Source: Burkholderia arboris
Lineage (GTDB): Bacteria; Pseudomonadota; Gammaproteobacteria; Burkholderiales; Burkholderiaceae
DNA: 64,000 nt
Direction: 5' to 3'
NCBI RefSeq assembly: GCF_902499125.1
Contig: NZ_CABVPX010000007.1
Location: forward strand, 124,001-188,000
The position numbers were made by a program, and so were the translations under genes. Position 1 is the stretch's first letter. The number at the start of each line of letters is the position of its first letter. Below the pieces are notes generated by a model, which saw only the letters and a program-made list of their open reading frames with translations, did not search any database and was not told where the DNA came from. Shown here piece by piece: positions 56,944-64,000 of this stretch.

Positions 56944-56976
56944 TTGCATGAATGAAAATGGATTTATTTCATGCAA
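56944..56976. promoter_or_regulatory. Inverted repeat TTGCATGAA-N15-TTCATGCAA before the LysR gene
   Basis: Arms at 56944-56952 and 56968-56976 are perfect 9-bp complements. The site ends 27 bases before the LysR ATG, a position expected for autoregulation. TGAA...TTCA within the arms recalls MetR half-sites, although the spacing differs. Confidence 0.6.
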
Positions 56977-57003
56977 ACATTAAAATTGTTCATGGAGTGA
57001 GCG

Positions 57004-57912
57004 ATGCTGGATCGCAGTCATCTGATGGTCGTGCGGGAAGTGGCGCGGCAGGGTTCGCTTACGGCTGCCGCCGATACGCTGAATCTCACGCAGTCGGCGC
57101 TCAGCCATGCGGTGAAGAAGCTCGAGCAGCAGCTCGGTACGCCGGTGTGGACGCGCGAGGGACGTTCCATGCGGCTCACGCAGGCCGGACAGTACCTGCT
57201 GAGCCTCGCGAACCGGTTGCTGCCGCAATTCGAACTTGCCGAAGAGCGTATCAAGCAGTACGCGCAGGGCGAGCGCGGCACGTTGCGGATCGGCATGGAA
57301 TGCGCGCCGTGCTATCAATGGCTGCTGAAGGTGGTGTCGCCTTATCTCGCGCGCTGGCCGGATGTCGACGTCGACGTGAAGCAGCGCTTCCAGTTCGGCG
57401 GCATCGGCGCGTTGATCGGCTATGAAATCGACGTGCTCGTGACGCCCGACCCGCTCAAGAAACCCGACCTGCATTTTCAGCCGGTGTTCGACTACGAGCA
57501 GGTGCTGGTGGTCGGCGACAACCATGCGCTGGCCGGAGAAGCGTATGTCATGCCGGAGCAGTTGCAGGATGAGGTGCTGATCACGTATCCCGTCGAAACG
57601 GACCGGCTCGACATATACACGCAGTTCCTCACGCCCGCGAACATGGTGCCGAAGCGCCACAAGGTGATCGAGACGACCGACATCATGCTGCAGATGGTGG
57701 CGAGCGGCCGTGGCGTGGCGGCGTTACCTCGCTGGCTCGCGGAGGAATACGCGGGCTGGATGCCGCTCACGCCCGTGCAACTTGGAGAGACGGGCATTGC
57801 AAAGCAGATTTTCCTCGGCACGCGCAAGGCTGATGACGACATCGATTATCTTGCGGCGTTTGTGAAGGCGGCACGGGAGTGGAAATGGGCGGAAGCGAAG
57901 ATGCGAGACTAG
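57004..57912 (+). CDS. LysR-family regulator, MetR-like
   Basis: ATG 57004 gives 302 residues. The HTH (LNLTQSALSHAVKKLEQQLG), the segment GTLRIGMECAPCYQWL and the effector domain match MetR, the homocysteine-responsive activator of methionine genes. It is divergent from the mesX-mesD unit, with palindromic sites between. It probably activates these genes when homocysteine accumulates (inference). Its GC content is genome-typical, unlike mesX, so regulator and structural genes may have different histories. Confidence 0.9.
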   Translation: MLDRSHLMVVREVARQGSLTAAADTLNLTQSALSHAVKKLEQQLGTPVWTREGRSMRLTQAGQYLLSLANRLLPQFELAEERIKQYAQGERGTLRIGMECAPCYQWLLKVVSPYLARWPDVDVDVKQRFQFGGIGALIGYEIDVLVTPDPLKKPDLHFQPVFDYEQVLVVGDNHALAGEAYVMPEQLQDEVLITYPVETDRLDIYTQFLTPANMVPKRHKVIETTDIMLQMVASGRGVAALPRWLAEEYAGWMPLTPVQLGETGIAKQIFLGTRKADDDIDYLAAFVKAAREWKWAEAKMRD

Positions 57913-58018
57913 TTTTGCATCGGGACATGAGCAAAACTAATTGTTCGATGAAAATATACCATTTCATCCTGCACGGCTCAGCCACTATCATGTGCGCCCG
58001 GGCGCATTAGCCGCTTGG

Positions 58019-58042
58019 CCTTTTAGCCTTTTAGCCTTTTAG
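58019..58042 (+). repeat. Three tandem CCTTTTAG octamers
   Basis: CCTTTTAG occurs three times without interruption in an intergenic region after the LysR gene. No coding frame crosses it, and its effect, if any, is unknown. Confidence 0.85.
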
Positions 58043-58242
58043 CCAGCTGCTGCGGACCCATACCCCGCGTCGGGCCGCGCCACACCTCCACGCAATGCTT
58101 GCGCCTGAAAGTCAGGCGTGAGCACCCGATCCTTTTTTCTTCTAGGACTCCAATCCCGTGTTCGAACGTCGCCGCTACTCGCTTGCCGAACGTGAGAAAG
58201 CAATCGACCCGGTGATTTTCCGTGGCATTCAGGGGGGCCTGC

Positions 58243-58350
58243 ATGATGCATGCGATCGCGGGCAAGGCCGTCGCATTCAACGAGGCTGCATCGCTGGAGT
58301 TCAACGCGCATCAGCAGCCGGCCGTGCGATACGCGGCAGTGATCGAGTGA
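58243..58350 (+). CDS. Possible 35-residue small protein or gene remnant upstream of queH
   Basis: ATG 58243 follows an AGGGGGG site at good spacing. The frame reads MMHAIAGKAVAFNEAASLEF and ends AVRYAAVIE nine bases before queH. Third codon positions are mostly G or C, as in real genes here. It could be a small protein coupled to queH or the surviving end of a larger gene. No homologue is recognised. Confidence 0.45.
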   Translation: MMHAIAGKAVAFNEAASLEFNAHQQPAVRYAAVIE

Positions 58351-58359
58351 GGTAAAACG

Positions 58360-59079
58360 ATGATGACCAACTCCGGCGAACGCAAATCCCTGCCCTTACC
58401 GGGCGGCCATCGGAAGGTTTTGCTGCATTCGTGCTGCGCGCCGTGTTCCGGGGAAGTCATGGAAGCGATGGTCGCTTCGGCGATCGATTTCACGATCTTC
58501 TTCTATAACCCGAACATTCATCCGCGCAAGGAGTACGACCTGCGCAAGGATGAAAACATCCGTTTTGCCGAGAAATTCGGCATCCCGTTCGTGGATGCCG
58601 ACTATGATCGCGACAACTGGTTTGCGCGCGCCCGCGGCATGGAGAACGAACCCGAGCGCGGCATTCGCTGCACGATGTGCTTCGACATGCGCTTTGAGCG
58701 CACTGCGCTGTACGCGCACGAGCACGGCTTTCCGGTGATGAGCAGTTCGCTTGGCATTTCGCGCTGGAAGAATATGCAGCAGATCAACGACTGCGGAAAA
58801 CGCGCGGCCTCACACTATCCGGAACTGTTGTATTGGGAATACAACTGGCGCAAGGGCGGTGGTTCGGCTCGCATGATCGAAATCAGCAAGCGCGAGAATT
58901 TTTATCAGCAGGAATATTGCGGATGCGTCTATTCGTTGCGCGATACGAACGCGCATCGCATCGCGACTGGGCGCGAGCGGATCAGGCTGGGAGCGTTGTA
59001 CTATGCGCAATCTTCAGCGGAGGAGAAGGGCGTGCAGCCTGCGGCGCTGCCCGATACTGATGCTTCATCGCCGGGATGA
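58360..59079 (+). CDS. queH: Epoxyqueuosine reductase QueH
   Basis: ATG 58360 follows GAGG and gives 239 residues. The family cysteines are present: Cys25-Cys26 and Cys29 (SCCAPC), CTMC and YCGC. Other conserved parts are [18 protein letters not shown] and [15 protein letters not shown]. QueH performs the last step of queuosine synthesis in tRNA, replacing the cobalamin enzyme QueG, with an Fe-S cluster. The first ~18 residues and the last ~25 (after ALYYAQ) are variable. No other queuosine gene is nearby. Confidence 0.93.
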   Translation: MMTNSGERKSLPLPGGHRKVLLHSCCAPCSGEVMEAMVASAIDFTIFFYNPNIHPRKEYDLRKDENIRFAEKFGIPFVDADYDRDNWFARARGMENEPERGIRCTMCFDMRFERTALYAHEHGFPVMSSSLGISRWKNMQQINDCGKRAASHYPELLYWEYNWRKGGGSARMIEISKRENFYQQEYCGCVYSLRDTNAHRIATGRERIRLGALYYAQSSAEEKGVQPAALPDTDASSPG

Positions 59080-59157
59080 CGCCATCCCACGTTATTGCGC
59101 AACCCAATTCACGGCGATATCGAACGCACGAGCGTTGAGAGCGGGATCACGGGCGGG

Positions 59158-59433
59158 ATGCAACTGGCCTTTGCCGATGCCGTACTGCATTCCGCTGCGC
59201 TGACCGCGATCAAAGAAGCTGCGATGCTGGTCGCGACCAGCAAGGGACTCGAATACATCAATGACACGGGTGGCGCGACCTTCGCGGAAATCGACGCATT
59301 GCAGACGCACTATGCCGATCTCTGCCGCCTTTATCTGTTCGTTCCGGGGCCCGCCATGGAACGCGCAGCGGCCGTAGTGAAAGCGGTGTTCCGGACGCGG
59401 CACGAAGTCAGTTCGAGCTACGTAGATGTTTGA
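59158..59433 (+). CDS. Hypothetical protein (about 91 residues)
   Basis: The frame continues upstream to a TTG at 59095, and ATG 59158 is the first ATG; neither has a well-spaced ribosome site. The sequence (MQLAFADAVLHSAALTAIKE, then LQTHYADLCRLYLFVPGPAM) is predicted soluble and helical, with genome-typical codon choice. I do not recognise it. It lies 78 bp after queH on the same strand. Confidence 0.5.
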   Translation: MQLAFADAVLHSAALTAIKEAAMLVATSKGLEYINDTGGATFAEIDALQTHYADLCRLYLFVPGPAMERAAAVVKAVFRTRHEVSSSYVDV

Positions 59434-59752
59434 CCGGTCGGGAGCCTGTTAGCCGCCGTCGCTCCGACATCGGTGCTCCGCTCACGCTGATAGCCACAGT
59501 CACGCCGCCGGCTCCGGCAGTTCATGCACCGAAAGCCGACGTCATTGCCGAGAGTCTCGATTGGCCGTAACGGGTGGTGGATTCAACCGGTCGATCCGAA
59601 ACGGCGTGAAGGTAGGTGATGACGTAGGTCTTCGCGCGGACCGAAACTCGACAGCGATGTTTGCTCGCGATACGAGCCGGCGGCTAACTGATGTTCGGCT
59701 GTCACTGCGCCGCGCTCGCTGCGCACGTCCGGCGATTTCACCGCCATACGCT
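59434..59752. other. Intergenic region without supported gene
   Basis: About 320 bases between a hypothetical gene and a pseudogene. No motif, repeat or coding signal stands out. Confidence 0.4.
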
Positions 59753-60280
59753 ATGAAACCCATCGCGGTCGTATTGCACGGCCCGACCAGCGCCGGAAAG
59801 AGCAGCCTGGCTGCGCGCGCTCCGGGACAGTTCGGACGTGCCCGTGTTTCACATTTCGCTGGACGCGTATGCCGAATTGTCGCGCAGGCGTGACATGCGA
59901 CCGGACGAAGCGCTCGACCAGGCGCTCAGACATCATCCTCTGAATCTGCAGTCGACGCTCAGCCGCGTTGCGGCCAGTCATTTCGACATCGTCCTCGATC
60001 TCGTCCTTCGGGATACACCCGCGCTGGACGCGTGCATTGCTGCACTGTCACCTCGCCGTACCAGCGTCGTTGGCGTTTCGTATCCGTGGGCCATTCTTGA
60101 GCAGCGGGAACGTGCGAGGCCGGATCGGGGAGAGGGAATGGCCAGATCCCAGATCCCAGATCCCAGATCGGCCCCCCTGCCTGTTCACGGCCGTACTCGA
60201 TGCGCATCGACACGTCGACATGCAGCCCGGAGGAAGGCGCCCACCGTATCCGGGCCCACCGCGACGAACGGGGCGCGTGA
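59753..60280 (+). pseudogene. Frameshifted chloramphenicol-phosphotransferase-like gene
   Basis: ATG 59753 begins MKPIAVVLHGPTSAGKSSL, a P-loop typical of CPT-family kinases. Near 59810 the sensible frame changes to ALRDSSDVPVFHISLDAYAE, which runs through HHPLNLQSTLSRVAASHFDI and VSYPWAILEQRERARPDRGE. After a 7-bp repeat and another shift near 60192 it ends YSMRIDTSTCSPEEGAHRI before TGA 60280, the normal CPT ending. The fold is complete across three segments, so decay is recent. Such enzymes phosphorylate hydroxyl groups of small molecules; this one is presumably inactive. Confidence 0.8.
60142..60169 (+). repeat. Four tandem CCAGATC heptamers in the CPT-like pseudogene
   Basis: CCAGATC is repeated four times exactly, encoding RSQIPDPRS-like residues where the family has no insertion. 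A 7-bp unit changes frame when gained or lost, so the array could cause slippage. Confidence 0.9.
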
Positions 60281-60349
60281 TTGCGCGTGAAGTGCGACGC
60301 GGATGCGCTCAGGCACCGCAGCGGCCATTCCGGAAAGCCCCGCGATGTA

Positions 60350-61600
60350 TCAGCGAACCTTTCCGGTTGAAGGCTCAGGAACAGGAGAAGGTGCTGCAGC
60401 CAGCGTCGGCTGCAAGACGTCGCCGCGCCCGGCCGACGTTCCCGCGTGTTCCACCGAACCGTGCGCGGCCGGCAACGCAACCCGCACATAAAGAAACGCG
60501 CGCCGTTCGCGATCGGGCAGCACTTGCGGCCCGTAGCTGATCCTCACCGCGCCGTCGTCGATCTCACCGGCCTGCGCGAAACGCCACGCGCCGGGATCGC
60601 TGTCGAGCAGGAATTCGGCGCGTGCATACGCGTGCGGCTCGAACAGCTCGGGAATCGCCACGGTCCGCCCGTCGAGCTTGTCGAGCAACGCTTCGACGAC
60701 GTTGAAGCCGTAGCCGTCGCGCACGATGTCGCAGATGAAGCTGCCCGCGATGCGCGGATTCAGTTCGATCACGTGCGGCACGCCGTCGTGCACGATGCAG
60801 TCGAGATGCACGGGCCCCCACGTGAGCCCGGCGGCGGCGGTCGCACGCGTGCCGACGTCGATCAGCGCGCGCAGCGTATCGGCGTCGAGATCGAGTTCGG
60901 ACGTATAGCCGCGTTCGAGAAAACCGGCGCCATGCCGCTTCAGCTTGCGCAGCGCGCCGACATAACGGCCGTCGAAATACTCGACGCAGTATTCGCTGCC
61001 CTCCAGGAATTCCTCGATGACGACACGTTCGGTCGCAAGCGACGGCGCATCGGCCTGCGCGGCGACGAGCGCGTCGAGTTGCGTACGGACTTCAGCGATG
61101 TCCTCGCACCGCCGCACGCCGTCACTCGCCGAGCCTTCCGACGGCTTGACGACGACCGGAAAGCGCAACGGCGTAGCCGCCGCCGCGAGCGCTGCCGGCG
61201 CGGCCAGCGTGCCCGCGACGAACTGCGCGGCCGGGATGCCGTGTGTGGCGAGCAGCGCCTTCTGGTTCGACTTCGACACGGCGTGCGCGACGTGCCGCGC
61301 ATCGGGGCCGGGCAGGCCGAGCGCATCGGCGACCCATGCGGCGGTGCGCGCATAGGTGTCGTGCGCGGTCGTCACGCGCAGCGTGTCGATCTCGTCCGGA
61401 AAGCGCGTGCGCAGCCAGCCGGCGAGCCGGCCCGCGTCGGGCTCGAGGTTGACCGTCTCGACGCTGCCGGGAAACACGCCGTCGAGACGATGGCCGGGCG
61501 CGGTGATGACGGTCACGGCCACCTGGCGTGCAAGGGCGGCGCGCACCAGCGCGACGCTGCTGCCGGTGGCGCGTGCGCCGATCACGATGAGTCGCTTCAT
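60350..61600 (-). CDS. ATP-grasp ligase
   Basis: ATG 61600 follows AAGGA and gives 416 residues. The order is a pre-ATP-grasp Rossmann-like domain (MKRLIVIGARATGSS), then KSNQKALLATHGIPAAQF, FPVVVKPSEGSASDGVRR and RVVIEEFLEGSEYCVEYFDG. The metal/ATP residues follow in GPVHLDCIVHDG and HVIELNPRIAGSF. This is the carboxylate-amine ligase type related to biotin carboxylase and L-amino-acid ligases. It lies 37 bp after a transporter gene on the same strand, so the product or substrate may be transported. The reaction is unknown. Confidence 0.88.
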   Translation of the reverse strand: MKRLIVIGARATGSSVALVRAALARQVAVTVITAPGHRLDGVFPGSVETVNLEPDAGRLAGWLRTRFPDEIDTLRVTTAHDTYARTAAWVADALGLPGPDARHVAHAVSKSNQKALLATHGIPAAQFVAGTLAAPAALAAAATPLRFPVVVKPSEGSASDGVRRCEDIAEVRTQLDALVAAQADAPSLATERVVIEEFLEGSEYCVEYFDGRYVGALRKLKRHGAGFLERGYTSELDLDADTLRALIDVGTRATAAAGLTWGPVHLDCIVHDGVPHVIELNPRIAGSFICDIVRDGYGFNVVEALLDKLDGRTVAIPELFEPHAYARAEFLLDSDPGAWRFAQAGEIDDGAVRISYGPQVLPDRERRAFLYVRVALPAAHGSVEHAGTSAGRGDVLQPTLAAAPSPVPEPSTGKVR

Positions 61601-61637
61601 GAAGAATCCTTGATCGAGGACGGAAGAAAGGCGCCGG

Positions 61638-62672
61638 CTAGCGTGCGCGCCGGCGCAGGCGTTGCGCTTCGAGGCGCGGCAGCAGGTGCTGGACGACGCG
61701 CGGCAGCGTATAGATCGGCAACTGTGCGCACGTGAACACGAGCGCCATGGTCGGCGTCGCGGCCAGCCCGAGCGCGGCCCACATCAGCCCGACGTTGCGA
61801 TTGGCGACGATCAGCGCAACGTTGAGCCGCGTGCGGACGTCGCCGGGCGTGAGCCCGTAGGCGAGGATCTGGAAACCGGCGTTGACCGCGAACGCCAGGG
61901 CAATCGCCGTCAACGCGCGGTGCGGCGCGTCGATGATCGACTGCTGCATGCCGGCCATCGTGCCGAGCGCGAACACCAGCAGCGCGACGACGACGATCGC
62001 ATCGATCGGTGTCGCAAAACGGTCGAGCCGCGCGCCGGCCACGCGCCGCACGAGCAATGCGACGCCCTCGGCGCTGCCGATCAGCAGCGCGAGCCGCAAC
62101 GCGAGACTCAGCGGCGAGATCGCCACGGCCGCATCGTGGCTGAACCAGGCCGTCAGCAGTGGCGCGGTCAGCGGCACGAACACCATCGACGCGAGGGTGG
62201 CGACGAGCGCGACACTGGCGTCGAGCGACAGCATGCGCGCGATCGTCGACGTGCCGCTCGACGGCGGCGCGCAGTACGCGATCACCAGCGCGACCACCCA
62301 GTCGTACGGCATGCCGGCGAGCCGTGCGGCGATGCCGAGCGCGACCGGGCACGCGATCATCGTCATGGCAGGCAGCAGCACCGACACAGCCGGCCGCCGC
62401 GCGACCGCGCGCACGGCGCTCGGTTCGACGCGCAGCAGTGTGCCGAGTACGAACAGGAACACGGTGACGGGCATCAACGGCCGCGCGAGATCCGCGAGCG
62501 GCGGCACCAGCAGCCCGAGGACGACGCCACATGCGAGCACGGTCGGCCCGCGCCGCACCAGCGCAGCGATCAGCGCGCGCACGGGCGGGCCTCGGAGCGG
62601 CGGTGAACGGGGGTGAAGCCGGAGCAGACGGCGGATGGCATGCGGATTCCTCGGAAAAGGCGCGGCCGGCAC
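61638..62672 (-). CDS. BASS-family (bile acid:Na+ symporter-like) membrane transporter
   Basis: The longest frame starts with GTG 62672 (344 residues). The first ~30 residues are Pro/Arg-rich, and GTG 62582 (VRALIAALVRRGP) is a more natural start. The protein has nine or ten membrane helices, with VIAYCAPPSSGTSTIARML and NRNVGLMWAALG resembling the crossover regions of BASS transporters. It would move an organic anion across the inner membrane. It is followed by an ATP-grasp gene and is divergent from a LysR gene, which suggests a regulated transport-plus-ligation unit. Confidence 0.8.
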   Translation of the reverse strand: MPAAPFPRNPHAIRRLLRLHPRSPPLRGPPVRALIAALVRRGPTVLACGVVLGLLVPPLADLARPLMPVTVFLFVLGTLLRVEPSAVRAVARRPAVSVLLPAMTMIACPVALGIAARLAGMPYDWVVALVIAYCAPPSSGTSTIARMLSLDASVALVATLASMVFVPLTAPLLTAWFSHDAAVAISPLSLALRLALLIGSAEGVALLVRRVAGARLDRFATPIDAIVVVALLVFALGTMAGMQQSIIDAPHRALTAIALAFAVNAGFQILAYGLTPGDVRTRLNVALIVANRNVGLMWAALGLAATPTMALVFTCAQLPIYTLPRVVQHLLPRLEAQRLRRRAR

Positions 62673-62749
62673 GGAATATCCGCTAGGCTAATCCGGATGA
62701 TGAGCGAAGTAAAATGATATAAACTGAATCAGTAACAAGAGAAAGTGAT

Positions 62750-63625
62750 ATGAACATTCCTCTGCTCGAAACCTTCCGGGCCGTCGTGCAGGAAGGCAGC
62801 GCGTTGCGCGCGGCCGAACGGCTCGGCTGCACGCAGTCGAACGTCACCGCGCGGCTGCGCCAGCTCGAAGAGTCGCTCGGCGCGCCGCTGTTCGACCGGC
62901 ACGGCAAGCGACTGGTGCTGAACGATGCCGGGCGCCGGCTGATACCGTACTGCGACCGCATCCTGCGCCTCGTCGACGAAGCGACGCAGGTGGTGCGCGA
63001 CACGCCGGTAGCACGCAGCTTCCGGCTCGGCTCGATGGAAAGCACGGCGGCCACGCGGCTGCCGGCGCTGGCCGCCGCGCTGACGGCGCACGATCCGGCG
63101 CTCGGCCTCGTGGTGCAGATCGGCAGCGAGCCGGATCTGGCCGATGCCCTGTTGCGCGGCCGGCTCGACGCCGCGCTCACCGCACGCGCGATCGTCAGGC
63201 CCGGGCTGCGTTACGAGCCCGCGTTCGCGGAAGACATGGTGCTGGTGAGCGCGGCCACGGTCACGCGCCGGCAGCTGCTGGCCGACAACGCGGTGCGGCT
63301 GCTCGCGTTTCACGACGGCTGCCCGTATCGCGCGGTCGCGGAGCACTGGCTGAAGGCGCGCGGCGTCGCGATCGAATCGGTGTCGTCGTTCGGCACGTTC
63401 GGCGCGATCCTCGGCTGCGTGGCGGCCGGGATGGGCGTTGCAATCCTGCCGAAACGGATCACGACCGAGCACGTGGCGCGCAAGGAGTTGCGCACGCATG
63501 CGTTCGACGATCTCGACAGCGTGACGACCTACCTCGTCACGCCCGACGAAACGCCCGCGTTGCCGGAGCTCGACGTGTTGCGTACGGTCATCGGCCGGCA
63601 GGCGGGCGCGCTGCTCGCCCGCTGA
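62750..63625 (+). CDS. LysR-family transcriptional regulator
   Basis: ATG 62750 follows AAGAGAAAG and gives 291 residues. The HTH (ERLGCTQSNVTARLRQLEES) and the effector domain (SFGTFGAILGCVAAGMGVAI) are typical of the CysL/GltC-like group. It is divergent from the BASS transporter gene, sharing an AT-richer promoter region at about 62690-62745 (ATGATATAAACTGAATCA). It probably controls the transporter and ATP-grasp genes. Confidence 0.9.
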   Translation: MNIPLLETFRAVVQEGSALRAAERLGCTQSNVTARLRQLEESLGAPLFDRHGKRLVLNDAGRRLIPYCDRILRLVDEATQVVRDTPVARSFRLGSMESTAATRLPALAAALTAHDPALGLVVQIGSEPDLADALLRGRLDAALTARAIVRPGLRYEPAFAEDMVLVSAATVTRRQLLADNAVRLLAFHDGCPYRAVAEHWLKARGVAIESVSSFGTFGAILGCVAAGMGVAILPKRITTEHVARKELRTHAFDDLDSVTTYLVTPDETPALPELDVLRTVIGRQAGALLAR

Positions 63626-63657
63626 TCCGGGCGAGCCGGCGCGCCGCGCCCGCCGCG

Positions 63658-64000
63658 TCAGGCCGGTGCGACCGCGTGTTCGTCCGCGAAGAAATCGGCC
63701 TCGATTTCGCGGATCCGCCGGCAATCCTCGAGCAGCCGCTCGAAGGTCGGGCTGTACAGGCCGACCGTGCCGAGCGCCGTCTCAGGTCGGTGGTCACGCG
63801 CAGCGTGTCGCCGACCTTGATCCATTGCTTGAGCCCGACGAACGACGGCAGCGCCTGGATCGCCTGCCACGTGAAGTCCTGCCGCAGCACGCCGTTGCGC
63901 GACGACAGCAGCAGCACGTGCCCGCAGTAGCCGCGAAAATCCGTCGGCGCGACGGCGTCGCCGAACAGCCGCTCCGGATGCAGCACGGCTTCGACGGCGG
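63658..64000 (-). pseudogene. Truncated hypothetical gene with an apparent frameshift
   Basis: The gene enters from the right edge. Its minus-strand frame reads LHPERLFGDAVAPTDFRGY, then QDFTWQAIQALPSFVGLKQW and GDTLRVTTDL. At about 63783 the sensible frame changes to ETALGTVGLYSPTFERLLED and ends ADFFADEHAVAPA at 63658. Inserting one base would join the two parts. This is either a recent mutation or a sequence error. The family is not recognised, and its start lies beyond the window. Confidence 0.6.

Overview
The window is high-GC, densely coded DNA with frequent ATGA/GTGA overlaps, a Burkholderia-type porin, a trimeric autotransporter with an extended signal peptide, many LysR regulators and two-component genes. 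It most resembles a Burkholderia sensu stricto (cepacia-complex-like) replicon of accessory character. This genus call is inferred from gene content and style; no database search was made.

Layout. 1-4.0 kb: the end of a polyketide locus (KS-linker/AT/ACP/thioesterase, a free ACP, a KAS III enzyme). 4.2-16.7 kb: a surface-adhesion locus with an EAL protein, a CHASE2 histidine kinase, an NYN/cold-shock-like protein, an OmpA-type lipoprotein, a 1702-residue trimeric autotransporter and an OmpR-type response regulator. Its promoter regions are strikingly AT-rich and share a short motif. 17.2-21.1 kb: a LysR regulator, a dicarboxylate/amino-acid symporter and a two-domain Asp/Glu racemase-like protein. 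21.2-23.4 kb: small conserved genes. 22.9-28.3 kb: a caa3-type cytochrome oxidase operon with two subunit III genes. 28.4-34.5 kb: a LexA-type SOS box, a double-length (1964-residue) UvrA and a textbook terminator. 34.5-36.8 kb: a solute-binding-like protein, and an ArsR-type regulator with an MDR oxidoreductase carrying twin operators. 37.8-39.1 kb: a LasA-like M23 endopeptidase. 39.4-42.9 kb: a TPR protein, a porin, and a decayed stretch with a second broken TPR copy and a broken GNAT gene. 42.9-46.2 kb: a REC/HD-GYP-like protein and an MHYT histidine kinase. 46.2-50.5 kb: a PHB-depolymerase-like esterase and an orphan CobT/CobS-like pair. 50.7-52.2 kb: a GNAT enzyme and a secreted hydrolase.

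52.3-57.9 kb: a lower-GC island encoding the oxygen-dependent, folate-independent methionine synthase MesD, its partner MesX (DUF1852), a flavin reductase and an unusual MTHFR-like protein, divergent from a MetR-like LysR gene with palindromic sites between them. 58.2-60.3 kb: queH, small ORFs and a frameshifted chloramphenicol-phosphotransferase-like pseudogene. 60.3-63.6 kb: an ATP-grasp ligase and a BASS-type transporter, divergent from a LysR gene. The window ends in a truncated and apparently frameshifted gene.

The strongest leads are the shared motif in the adhesin locus, the MesX/MesD operon with its redox partners, the SOS-controlled tandem UvrA, and the ArsR twin operators. No rRNA, tRNA, CRISPR array, insertion sequence or integrase was recognised.
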